The notes beneath the pieces are model-generated. The model did not search any database and was not told the origin of the DNA. It worked only from the letters and a program-made list of their open reading frames with translations. Made by a program: the position numbers and the translations under genes. Positions 48,018 to 56,061 of a stretch of 64,000 nt of DNA are shown piece by piece (position 1 is the first letter of the stretch; the number at the start of each line of letters is the position of its first letter). The stretch is from Lysinibacillus mangiferihumi (GTDB lineage Bacteria; Bacillota; Bacilli; Bacillales_A; Planococcaceae): assembly GCF_003049665.1 (NCBI RefSeq), contig NZ_PYWM01000017.1:1-64000 (forward strand). The letters are read 5' to 3'.

Positions 48018-48203
48018 TTACGTACTCACATTTCTCTTTTCTTTGAGAGAGTTGAAAAGAGAATCCATTAGTACACCTCCTAAAAATATACCTACCATTC
48101 CAAATATACCTACCAAAGGAGGGGCAGGTAACGGTAACTTAACTAAAGAAAATAATATTCCTACAATCAAACCACCGGCTAAAGACAAAAGATAGTCACG
48201 CAT
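48018..48203 (-). CDS. XapX domain membrane protein, copy 1
   Basis: A 61-residue protein with two helices around KLPLPAPPLVGIFG, the XapX signature, and a longer charged C-terminal tail (LFNSLKEKRN) than its sister. ATG 48203 lies 8 bases after AAGGAG; a GTG at 48212 is a poorer alternative. First gene after the PucR regulator and probably part of the same catabolic regulon. The pair could form a small two-component permease or channel; this is inference. Confidence 0.78.
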   Translation of the reverse strand: MRDYLLSLAGGLIVGILFSLVKLPLPAPPLVGIFGMVGIFLGGVLMDSLFNSLKEKRNVST

Positions 48204-48400
48204 TTCCAACACTCCTTGTATTCCAAAGTGTAATACAGAAACTAAATACCTAAATCGTGTATGATAACTGCTGTTTATTGAAACCTCCCTCCTTCAATAC
48301 CTACATGATAGCATTTGAAAGCGTTATAATCATTGTAAGAAGTTGATATTTATTTCTCTGTTAATTGGCAACTTTCTACAAAGCATAACGCCTTTTTTAC

Positions 48401-48432
48401 AAAAAAAAGACATTGTCGAGAAGACAATGTCC
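48401..48432 (-). terminator. Terminator of the PucR gene
   Basis: Perfect 9-pair stem GACATTGTC/GACAATGTC with a 5-base loop, read on the minus strand into eight T. Confidence 0.9.
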
Positions 48433-48463
48433 AACGTAAAGTCGTCGCTCGGGTTCTCCACCC

Positions 48464-50092
48464 TCACCCTTTTTTCAGTTGCAAGTATTGATGCAATTGG
48501 TAGGCTAATGAAATTTCTGTTAATTCGAAGCCGTCCTCACCGTCGATGCCAAGTTCTTTCAGCTTATTGATTCGGTAACGCATCGTATTATAATGAACAA
48601 ACATATCCTCTGCCGTTTTTTGCACATTTGTATTATTTTTAATGTAGTACTTAAGCGTTTCTAAAAGGTTTGTATTTTTCTTTTTATCATATTCGAATAC
48701 TTTCCCTAATTTTTCGGTTACGAAATCTTCCAGCATGTAAAGATTATCAACATAATGAAAAAGTCGGAACAAGCCGATATCGCCATAAAAATGAACGTAG
48801 GACTGTTTTTGTAAATGTTCTTTATAAACTTGAAACACTAACGTTGAATTGTCATAATACTCTTTCATTTGGTTAAAATGATGGACTGTATCAGATATAC
48901 TAACCCCAAGATTTCCATTTTTCTCAAACAGCGTGAGTATCGTGTCCCCTAGATTTTGAAGTTTTTTCCGAACATTCTTTTCAGACACCAGACTAATAAA
49001 ACATACTAAAGAGTCATTAATATAAAGGACTTTGCAATTTTCTATCGGAACATCCACTATTTCAGAAGCCGAGCCCTCAATCAGACCTGAATCAAGCATT
49101 TTATGAAATATTGCCAATTTCTTTTCGCTATCTTTCTCATTTGTTTTGATGCTTACTAGGACAAGCGGAAATTGCAAGTTCCATCTAAACACTTTCGCTT
49201 TTTCAATCATTTCGGTTTGGGAAGTATATTGATTATGAAAAATGTCCCGGACAAAACTGCTTAAATGATTTCTTTCTTTTTGAAGCAATGTTTGCTCTGT
49301 TTGAAATAAAAAAGCGATTATAAAGGATGCTTGTTCGATAGCAATAATTAAATCCTCTGTTAGATTTTTTTCTTTTTCTAGCAATATGACTAAAAAGCCA
49401 TAGTCATTGCCTCCTGCAAAAATGCACTGAATAAACAAATCATTTTTGTCATAAACGTTATCATCGACTTGAACAGAAAATGTTCTCTTGCTCGAGTCTG
49501 AATTGTACGCCTTGTGTTGGATTGAAATTTTGTGTTCGTTTTGAAGTGAAGACCCGACATATTCAAAATCATTGTTAAGAAGCAACACTGGGGCATTAAC
49601 AAGACTAGCAATAGAATGAACGAACTTGTTGACATCTGTGCCCTCCAATAATAACTCCAGTAATTGCTGGTGCATCTTATTTCGAAATTCCAACAGCGAT
49701 GTCTTTACGTCTAAAAACTTTGTCAGTACTTGATTAGTCAGTGTCGATAAGTTTGCACCATCTGGTAGCTTCATTAGCGGAATACCAAGTTCATTTGCTT
49801 GCTCCACCATAATGGTTGGAATTTCAGCGACATATCTTCCTGGCTTAATGGCAATTCCTGCAAGATTCAATTCGGCTAATTTTGGAATTAATGTTTCAAT
49901 ATGCTCCGGTTTATCAGCAACAGGATACAAGGTGGTGAGCAGCAATCCGTTTTGATCGATATATGCGTAAATATCCGGAACTTCCATAAAATAGACATTT
50001 TCAACTCTGCGGCTCAATCCAGCCTCTCCTGCAAGGACTTCTACATCTTCAAATCCCTCCATGTTTAAAACATCACTTATTGTAATAAACAT
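48464..50092 (-). CDS. PucR family transcriptional regulator
   Basis: A 542-residue regulator. The N-terminal PucR ligand domain (ISDVLNMEGFEDVEVLAGEAG, residues 4-125) is followed by a GGDEF-like linker region and the C-terminal PucR-type HTH (about 480-540, LLETLKYYIKNNTNVQKTAEDMFVHYNTMRYRINKLKEL). Relatives activate purine, allantoin or amine catabolism in response to pathway metabolites. The start at 50092 follows TGGAGTGAT. It reads in the same direction as the XapX/FdrA genes but has its own terminator. Confidence 0.9.
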   Translation of the reverse strand: MFITISDVLNMEGFEDVEVLAGEAGLSRRVENVYFMEVPDIYAYIDQNGLLLTTLYPVADKPEHIETLIPKLAELNLAGIAIKPGRYVAEIPTIMVEQANELGIPLMKLPDGANLSTLTNQVLTKFLDVKTSLLEFRNKMHQQLLELLLEGTDVNKFVHSIASLVNAPVLLLNNDFEYVGSSLQNEHKISIQHKAYNSDSSKRTFSVQVDDNVYDKNDLFIQCIFAGGNDYGFLVILLEKEKNLTEDLIIAIEQASFIIAFLFQTEQTLLQKERNHLSSFVRDIFHNQYTSQTEMIEKAKVFRWNLQFPLVLVSIKTNEKDSEKKLAIFHKMLDSGLIEGSASEIVDVPIENCKVLYINDSLVCFISLVSEKNVRKKLQNLGDTILTLFEKNGNLGVSISDTVHHFNQMKEYYDNSTLVFQVYKEHLQKQSYVHFYGDIGLFRLFHYVDNLYMLEDFVTEKLGKVFEYDKKKNTNLLETLKYYIKNNTNVQKTAEDMFVHYNTMRYRINKLKELGIDGEDGFELTEISLAYQLHQYLQLKKG

Positions 50093-50341
50093 ATAATCAC
50101 TCCAGACGAGAAAAAAAGTTCCCTTATTTTCGTTTATTAGACCGCATACATTATTACGTGACAGCTTCATTATGAACGGTTGTGGTGTTACCAAAGAAAA
50201 AACACACCGACAATTCTTTTCGTTTCAATGGATACTTTGTCATAAAGATGTTTTTATTATAACACGAATAGCGAACACCCTTTGGTCCTCGACAATTATG
50301 AACCACTAGCTTTATTCAAACCTATGTATTTTTGGTGGCAA
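50093..50341. other. Upstream region of the PucR gene
   Basis: No gene supported. I could not mark a confident promoter. Confidence 0.35.
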
Positions 50342-50374
50342 TAAAAAAGACTATGCTGGCTGACATAATCTTTC
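50342..50374 (-). terminator. Terminator of the 50433-50912 gene
   Basis: Minus strand AAGATTATG/CATAGTCTT (one wobble) with an 8-base loop, then TTTTTTAT. Confidence 0.6.
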
Positions 50375-50432
50375 TTAGTCACGGATGATTCTGTTCATTT
50401 TGTTGCAACGTCATGAAGCAGTCGCGCTATTT

Positions 50433-50912
50433 TCAACCTTCTTTGTCATATTGATTATTGTATCTTTCTATTACGATACAATGTTGTTCTTTAAATTTTT
50501 CATGGTTCGGATTGTACATTTGTACCAGATGATTGAGAGATAGCTCTTCGTAGTTAACGTTAACATACGGTATATGTAAGTCATTCTCGTCATGACCAAT
50601 CCATACCCTCCATAACTCTACTATTTGCTCTTCTCTAATATTTTTCTCTAGGTACGCCAGTAATTGCTTTGCCCTCAATTCCGAATATATAAAAGCAACT
50701 TCATAAATGAATGGATAACTTGTATATTCACTAACATCATAGTAAGCATCCTTTTTAATGACCAACTCATTTAAGTCCTCATTATTTTCAACTACTACTA
50801 TTTGGGCACTAGGATCCATCTTCTCCCAAGGTACCAACTCATGTGGTTTGATTGCTAATTCCATAGCTTCCCTAACAGTAATCGTCTTCGCTTTTGTTTC
50901 CACTTCTGGCAT
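50433..50912 (-). CDS. Hypothetical acidic protein
   Basis: A 159-residue soluble, acidic protein with no membrane segment or motif I can name (ITVREAMELAIKPHELVPWE near the start; EEQIVELWRVWIGHDEND in the middle). The ATG has no clear ribosome site; AGGAGG lies about 40 bases upstream, so the true start may differ or the gene may be coupled. Neighbouring CPCC and S66 genes on the same strand suggest a small accessory or immunity-type locus, a guess from context. Confidence 0.5.
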   Translation of the reverse strand: MPEVETKAKTITVREAMELAIKPHELVPWEKMDPSAQIVVVENNEDLNELVIKKDAYYDVSEYTSYPFIYEVAFIYSELRAKQLLAYLEKNIREEQIVELWRVWIGHDENDLHIPYVNVNYEELSLNHLVQMYNPNHEKFKEQHCIVIERYNNQYDKEG

Positions 50913-51011
50913 TGCATAATTTGTTGCGATAAATGAACAATAACTCAGTTCAACTACCTCCTAAATTCGACTATTATTAAACAATTGCTATGTTAGCACA
51001 TTAAACCTCCT

Positions 51012-51278
51012 CTAAATCAACCGTTTCCAATTAAAATCTTTTTCATCTTTATCATTAGGTTTTCTGACAAACTCCATGCATCTTTCTTCACAAGCCCCAA
51101 ATACAATAAAGTTTTTTTGGGCTTGCCTTAAGGATGGAATATTAGCTCCTCCTTCCCAATCAGGGTCATCAAATTGAACTCCATCATCTTCCCAAAAACA
51201 AATTGTACATATGTCATAAGTTCCTGGGGGTTCTTCGTCTAATGTTTTATATCCACAACAAGGACAAGTATATTTCAT
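51012..51278 (-). CDS. CPCC family cysteine-rich protein
   Basis: An 88-residue protein with the defining YTCPCCGYKTL start, a second zinc-binding pair in CTICFWEDDGVQFDDPD, and the conserved GGANIPSLRQAQKNF. CPCC proteins are small zinc-ribbon proteins common near polymorphic-toxin immunity genes; function not established. AGGAGCGATGCT before the ATG. It ends 26 bases after the S66 gene on the same strand. Confidence 0.8.
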   Translation of the reverse strand: MKYTCPCCGYKTLDEEPPGTYDICTICFWEDDGVQFDDPDWEGGANIPSLRQAQKNFIVFGACEERCMEFVRKPNDKDEKDFNWKRLI

Positions 51279-51304
51279 AGCATCGCTCCTCTTTTCCTCT
51301 GACT

Positions 51305-52318
51305 TTACTTAAAGTTTTGCAAAACAATTCCTTTGCCCTTTACTACTTCTACTTCAGCATAAGCACCATTGATAAAAGTTATTTGTGGAGGAACATGACC
51401 ACAATCCACATCATAAATAATAGGTATCCCAAGCTCATCAGACAGCTCTTTATAAACATCTTCCACTGTGTAATTATTTACAGGTGTATTCGCATCACTT
51501 CGACCGAACATAATCCCTGCACATTGCTCAAACCAACCAGCAAGCTTCATTTGAACTAATGACCTTTTTAAATCTGGTGTGTTTAATTCACAATTCTCTA
51601 AATACCATAACACGGGCTCCCCACTGATATGTTGTTTTCTAAAGGTTTGGACATCACCATAAGCTGTCCCAATCAAATGTCTAATCACGTCTATACATCC
51701 GCCAAGTAAACGGCCTTGTATCTGTACTTGTTGATTGGACACAGTTTTCCAATAAGTTTGTTCTGTTAAATGAAAAACACATGGCGAGGGAGCATTGTGT
51801 TGCCATTCCTTTTGATATTTAGATGATGAATATTGCAGGACAGATTCCCCACTATTAGTCGATAATACAGCCTGCCACATGGCAGTAGTGTCATCTGAAT
51901 ATTCGCCTCTTAAATCTACAAGATTAGTACCATGAGCAGTAGCTATACCTGTTTTTAATGTAATTGCTAATAATAATGCACTGATATCTGAATAGCCTAC
52001 TACCCATTTGTTTTTTATCTGTTCAAAATCAATTTTTTCAAGTATTTCAATTAACAGTTCTCCACCCCATGGAGGAATAATGATATTTATATGATCGGCA
52101 CCCATCATTTCATTAAACTCATCCGCCCGTTTTTCGGCAGAAGCTGATTTAGCTTTTTCTTGAGTCCAAACCGTATCACCACAAATAATATGAAAACCTT
52201 TCGATTTCAGACGCTCACAGGATTGTTTAAACATCTCATGTAGCCCCTCCGGAACCCCTGATGAAGGTGCCGTGACTCCTATTGTTGCATCTTTTTCTAA
52301 GCGCGGGTATTTGATCAT
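51305..52318 (-). CDS. S66 family peptidase, MccF-like (second copy)
   Basis: A 337-residue S66 peptidase with DATIGVTAPSSG at the start, IIIPPWGGE, nucleophile context VGYSDISAL (serine near residue 113), GRLLGGCID, a Glu-bearing VLWYLENCE and the catalytic-His context DVDCGHVPP. It is only distantly similar to the S66 protein at 3088-4083. The MccF subgroup cleaves microcin C-like toxic nucleotide conjugates or LD-peptides. GGAGG lies 7 bases before the ATG. Confidence 0.85.
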   Translation of the reverse strand: MIKYPRLEKDATIGVTAPSSGVPEGLHEMFKQSCERLKSKGFHIICGDTVWTQEKAKSASAEKRADEFNEMMGADHINIIIPPWGGELLIEILEKIDFEQIKNKWVVGYSDISALLLAITLKTGIATAHGTNLVDLRGEYSDDTTAMWQAVLSTNSGESVLQYSSSKYQKEWQHNAPSPCVFHLTEQTYWKTVSNQQVQIQGRLLGGCIDVIRHLIGTAYGDVQTFRKQHISGEPVLWYLENCELNTPDLKRSLVQMKLAGWFEQCAGIMFGRSDANTPVNNYTVEDVYKELSDELGIPIIYDVDCGHVPPQITFINGAYAEVEVVKGKGIVLQNFK

Positions 52319-52507
52319 ATTTATACCTCCAATATTTTACATTATTTTACCAAATATTATTTCACCGAACAATGACTATTATTAAACTAGTTAAAGTCAC
52401 TTTATAAATAAGCTCTCATACTAAAAAACCACAAAACGTTGATTAAATAAGTATAATGATGCATCAATTATATGAAGTTCATGTACTTAAGGCTTGCAGA
52501 GACAAAA
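52319..52507. other. AT-rich gene-free stretch
   Basis: Leader of the S66 gene; no element recognised. Confidence 0.3.
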
Positions 52508-52562
52508 ACAAAAAATGGTATGACTTACCCATAAAAACTGGGTGGTCAATCCATTTTTTATT
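52508..52562 (-). terminator. Orphan terminator
   Basis: AAAAATGG, TGAC and ACCCA pair in order with TGGGT, GTCA and CCATTTTTT around AAAAAC. T- and A-runs on both sides. No intact gene feeds it on either strand; on the minus strand it would follow the decayed frame at 52563-52874. Confidence 0.6.
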
Positions 52563-52874
52563 TACACTATAAAAGGTAACAGCAAACCACTTATTTTAGC
52601 AGCTACCATACCCTATGCATCGGTAAATGTGAGCGTTTCTCCAATATTAAACACTGTATTTCTCTTTTTTTCGTCTACTTTCCATGATATCGAGATTGTT
52701 CCTTGTTCCTTTACTAAACAGATCTTCTATTTCTTTATTTTCAACCTGAGTATAATTAACAATAATTTCGTCTTTGTACTCTATTTTATTCTTTGCTGAA
52801 TCTTCAAATTGAGAACGAGATCCTTTCCAATAAACATCTTCCCCTAATAACTTTCGAAATGTATTAAAATTCAA
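52563..52874 (-). pseudogene. Possible decayed gene
   Basis: A 75-codon minus-strand frame (starts at a TTG with no ribosome site; text DEIIVNYTQVENKEIEDLF) ends at 52647. In another frame the sequence continues with protein-like text (NTVFNIGETLTFTDA, stop, GMVAAKISGLLLPFIV) up to the orphan terminator. This suggests a gene broken by a frameshift and a nonsense mutation. Family unknown; low confidence. Confidence 0.3.
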
Positions 52875-53103
52875 TAATTTACATTATATAATTTTATTGC
52901 AAACGCCTATTCGAATAATTAAAGGTGCTCATTCTCTCTTCCTTTTTCAATTCTTACTTTTTTTCTCATAAGATGTAATAGTTGGATTCAGTGAATGATT
53001 ATTTTTCCCTTTTTAATTTATCAATGCTTTCAGTTCATGGACTAAAACACACGAACGCATCATTGATGATTAGTAAAATGGTAATTTTAAAATTACCGAA
53101 CGA
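52875..53103. other. Gene-free intergenic region
   Basis: No supported frame between the hydrogenase terminator and the decayed gene. Confidence 0.35.
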
Positions 53104-53173
53104 TGCAAAAAGAAAAAGCAACCGACTTTTGCGATTCCATTCGATAAAATGGTCGATTTCTGGTCGGTTGCTT
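53104..53173 (-). terminator. Terminator of the hydrogenase island
   Basis: AAGCAACCGAC/GTCGGTTGCTT, 11 perfect pairs, with an inner CCAT/ATGG stem, read on the minus strand into TTTTTCTTTTT. Confidence 0.8.
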
Positions 53174-53307
53174 ATATTATTAATTGTTTAGTAACGCTAT
53201 AACCCTTGCTTTCAAGTAATAGCCTCCTGTAAGTTGCTCTAATTGCAGTGAGTTTCTTGACAGCTTCATAATCATAAATAAGTTCCTCGTTTATAAAAAT
53301 AATTAAA
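53172..53307 (-). pseudogene. Frameshifted small gene at the end of the hydrogenase operon
   Basis: Directly after hupD a frame without a start codon reads INEELIYDYEAVKKLTAIR then ATYRRL and breaks at one extra A; skipping that base gives LLESKGYSVTKQLI and TAA at 53172, at the edge of the terminator. The two halves together make a convincing helical 45-residue tail. Probably a remnant of an additional operon gene. Confidence 0.35.
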
Positions 53308-53757
53308 TCAGTTGATTAACTGTTGAATCACTCCTTTTACATTTTTTTCTATTTCATTTCTTTTATTTTCTATGACTCTGCTTAATCCAAAGTTAAATGA
53401 AATTTTATATGGCTCAATTCCAATTAGATAACCTTTGATTTGATTTCTCAATTGATACAATACTTGAAATAAATGAAGATTATGAACTGAAAAGTCGAAT
53501 GAACGAGATACAACAAGATGATCTAATGAATGAATTGTTATCTCTCCTGGTTGCCCACCTGTAATGGTACAATCTATTATAATAACAAACGTTGCATTTT
53601 CGATTTGTTGAATACAATAGTCGATGTCTGACTCTCCAATAATATACTGGATATTTTGTGCACTTGCATCTCGCATCATTTCTTCCACTAAATAAATGCC
53701 AATCCCATCGTCCATCATTAACCGATTTCCAATACCAAGTACGATAACTTTCTCCAT
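53308..53757 (-). CDS. hupD: [NiFe] hydrogenase maturation endopeptidase
   Basis: A 149-residue HyaD/HupD/HupW-type protease that cuts the C-terminal extension of the large subunit once nickel is inserted. Start motif VIVLGIGNRLMMDDGIG holds the nickel-sensing Asp, with a second acidic ligand in VIIIDCTITGGQPGE. The start at 53757 (MEKVIVLG) overlaps the large-subunit stop by one base (TAATG); the longer frame lacks a site. Its target here ends DPCMSCATH then VYSPGKK. Confidence 0.9.
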   Translation of the reverse strand: MEKVIVLGIGNRLMMDDGIGIYLVEEMMRDASAQNIQYIIGESDIDYCIQQIENATFVIIIDCTITGGQPGEITIHSLDHLVVSRSFDFSVHNLHLFQVLYQLRNQIKGYLIGIEPYKISFNFGLSRVIENKRNEIEKNVKGVIQQLIN

Positions 53758-55163
53758 TAGAACACCTTTATAGTTTTTACTTTTTTTCCGGGGCTGTATA
53801 CATGTGTTGCACATGACATGCACGGGTCGAAAGAACGTAGTATTCTGCCAATCTCAACTGGTTCATCAGGATTAGCTATCGGTGTTCCAATTAGCGCTTC
53901 TTCAGCTACTCCTCTATAACCATTTTCATCTCGAGTTGAAAAATCCCATGTTGATGGTGTTATAATTTGATAGAAGGAAATTTTCTGATTTTTAATCTCT
54001 AGCCAATGCCCTAATGCTCCTCTTGTAGTATCTACTAGTCCTCTACCAGATGCTGATAAAGGAAGGTCGTATTTTTGTTGCATTTCCACATCCGGTATAA
54101 TTTGTTTAAGTAGTATTTTCATAATTTCTGCAATCTTCTTTGTTTCTAATGCTCTTGCAATTGTACGATCCATTGCTGAAATACGATTTATATAATTTCC
54201 ACTTAAAATTAGTCTTGCTAGTGGTCCTACTTCAAAAGGAAGTCCATTATATCGTGGTGCTTTTACCCAAGAATATGCCCCTTTTTTATCCATGTCTGGT
54301 TCTAGAACGGCTTGATTTTGTTTATCAGTTTTCTCTGACAACTTGTAATAAGAGTAATCTATTTTTTCTTCTATATTATTTTCGTTAAACACTTCTAGGC
54401 CTTTTTTTGATAGAACAAGTGGATTCGTATACAGTGTTCCTAACTCTTTATAATTATGAAATGAACCATAAGATAGTAAGTTACCGTACCCTCCACCTAG
54501 TTTAAAATATTCGGGATAATAATGAGCAATATCATAAACGTCAGGAATCATTTTTTCGTCTATAAATTCCACAATTTTTTGTAATAGTGAATCAATCAAT
54601 ACTACCTTCTCAGATGTTGCTTTTGTTGTAATACCACCGATAAACACCCCATGATTATGTGGTGCTTTCCCTCCTAATACCGCTAACATTTGGTGTGCTG
54701 AACGACTGATAGCGAGTGAATCTAAATAATGCTGTGCAATCCGATTATTAATTTCTTTAGCTAATCGAAAATCATGATGATCCGTTTCTAAGAGTGTATT
54801 TTGGCCCAATTTAACAAAATCAGGAACAGTATATTGATAAAAATGACGAATGTGATTTTGTAAAAACTCACAGCAATGAATGATGTCTCGTAAATAGCGT
54901 CCTTGTTCCATAGGCTCAATTTTTAGTGCATCTTCTAAAGCCAGTGAGGAAGCCATAGAATGTGCCGCCGAACAAATTCCACATATTCGTTGTGTAAAGT
55001 AAACCGCATCAAAAGGACTCCTACCTACTAACATTTGTTCAAATCCTCGAAATAAGTTTCCTTTTGTTTTTGCATCCACAACTACATTGTTTTCAATCCG
55101 AACGTCAATTTCTAAAAAACCACTAATACGTGTTAAAGGATTTATGATAATTCTTTTATTCAT
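53757..55163 (-). CDS. hupL: [NiFe] hydrogenase large subunit
   Basis: A 468-residue catalytic subunit. Both NiFe-binding motifs are intact: RICGICSAAHS (L1, near residue 60) and FDPCMSCATH (L2, near residue 450). Fourteen residues after the L2 His (VYSPGKKVKTIKVF) form the peptide removed by HupD. Starts NPLTRISGFLEIDV, usual for uptake hydrogenases. Its ATG overlaps the small-subunit stop in ATGAATAA. Binds the active site that splits H2; with this small subunit, uptake is the likely direction. Confidence 0.94.
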   Translation of the reverse strand: MNKRIIINPLTRISGFLEIDVRIENNVVVDAKTKGNLFRGFEQMLVGRSPFDAVYFTQRICGICSAAHSMASSLALEDALKIEPMEQGRYLRDIIHCCEFLQNHIRHFYQYTVPDFVKLGQNTLLETDHHDFRLAKEINNRIAQHYLDSLAISRSAHQMLAVLGGKAPHNHGVFIGGITTKATSEKVVLIDSLLQKIVEFIDEKMIPDVYDIAHYYPEYFKLGGGYGNLLSYGSFHNYKELGTLYTNPLVLSKKGLEVFNENNIEEKIDYSYYKLSEKTDKQNQAVLEPDMDKKGAYSWVKAPRYNGLPFEVGPLARLILSGNYINRISAMDRTIARALETKKIAEIMKILLKQIIPDVEMQQKYDLPLSASGRGLVDTTRGALGHWLEIKNQKISFYQIITPSTWDFSTRDENGYRGVAEEALIGTPIANPDEPVEIGRILRSFDPCMSCATHVYSPGKKVKTIKVF

Positions 55164-56061
55164 CTTTTACCACTCTCGTTGTGTCATAGCTAATAAAAGG
55201 AGCCATCGCATCTGGAAAGCCAAATTGCGCACACCCAATACAAGGTGTATCATCCCCAATTGGCCAATTTACGTGCCCGTTCCATTGCCTTGTCGGACAA
55301 TCCGTTCTCGTTACTGGCCCACGACATCCAAGTTTGAATAAGCAAGTTTTATCACTTAATTTCTCTGCAAAAATTCCCCGATCAAAAAACGGTCTTCTTG
55401 GGCAACGGTCATGAATAAGCGTACTATAAAACATCAATGGGCGGTTTAAGTTATCAGTATCTGGCTCCCCATATAATAAAAGATGGGCTAAGGTTCCTAA
55501 AAACCAATCTGGGTGTACAGGACAACCAGGTAACATTATCATTTTTTTATTTGTTAGAACTTTGTTTATACCTACTGATTCAGATGGGTTTGGTTTTGCT
55601 GCTGACACTCCACCATGTGTAGCACATGCACCGACTGCCAATATGTGTGATGCTTTTTCTCCTAACAACTTGATTGCTTCTAGTCCTGTTAACGGTTTTC
55701 CTTTCCAACTACCAATGATGTTGTAAAGACCATTATTTTTTAAGGCTACTGCCCCTTCAACGGCTAAAATATAATCTCCTTCTAGTGCGTTCATTAATTT
55801 GGCAATAGCTTTTTCACCCTCCGAAACCATTAACGAATTACTGTAAAGAATATTGACCATTGATGTAAAAGCGTATTCAAAGTCTGGATTTTGCCCGTTT
55901 AACAAAGATATGATATTTCCTGAACAACCATTCAGTTCTAAATACACAAGATTCTTTTTGTTAATCAGTCCATTGTTTACATTATTTAACGCATTTGTCG
56001 TTAACCTTTTTGAAATAGCTTCATTACTTAAATCTTCCGGCGGTAAAATAAGCTTATTCAT
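55156..56061 (-). CDS. hupS: [NiFe] hydrogenase small subunit, cytosolic, group 2-like
   Basis: A 301-residue iron-sulfur subunit. There is no twin-arginine signal peptide and no C-terminal membrane helix, so it should be cytoplasmic. The proximal-cluster region reads YLELNGCSGNIISLL: one cysteine where group 1 enzymes have CxxC, with the same WL-to-Cys spacing as cyanobacterial HupS (ACSGN). Remaining ligands are GACATHGG, LPGCPVHPDW, IHDRCP, CLFKLGCRGP, TDCP and TPCIGC. Start at 56061 has GGGGAGG 7 bases upstream; an in-frame ATG at 56079 precedes that site. Confidence 0.92.
   Translation of the reverse strand: MNKLILPPEDLSNEAISKRLTTNALNNVNNGLINKKNLVYLELNGCSGNIISLLNGQNPDFEYAFTSMVNILYSNSLMVSEGEKAIAKLMNALEGDYILAVEGAVALKNNGLYNIIGSWKGKPLTGLEAIKLLGEKASHILAVGACATHGGVSAAKPNPSESVGINKVLTNKKMIMLPGCPVHPDWFLGTLAHLLLYGEPDTDNLNRPLMFYSTLIHDRCPRRPFFDRGIFAEKLSDKTCLFKLGCRGPVTRTDCPTRQWNGHVNWPIGDDTPCIGCAQFGFPDAMAPFISYDTTRVVKDE

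Noticed and set aside
53200..53280. Short ATG frame MIMKLSRNSLQLEQLTGG after hupD
   Set aside because: Only 18 codons; the overlapping frame gives a longer and more protein-like reading across one indel.
54140..54388. Plus-strand frames inside hupL and hupS
   Set aside because: Antisense to strongly conserved catalytic genes and low-complexity Leu/Val/Phe text.
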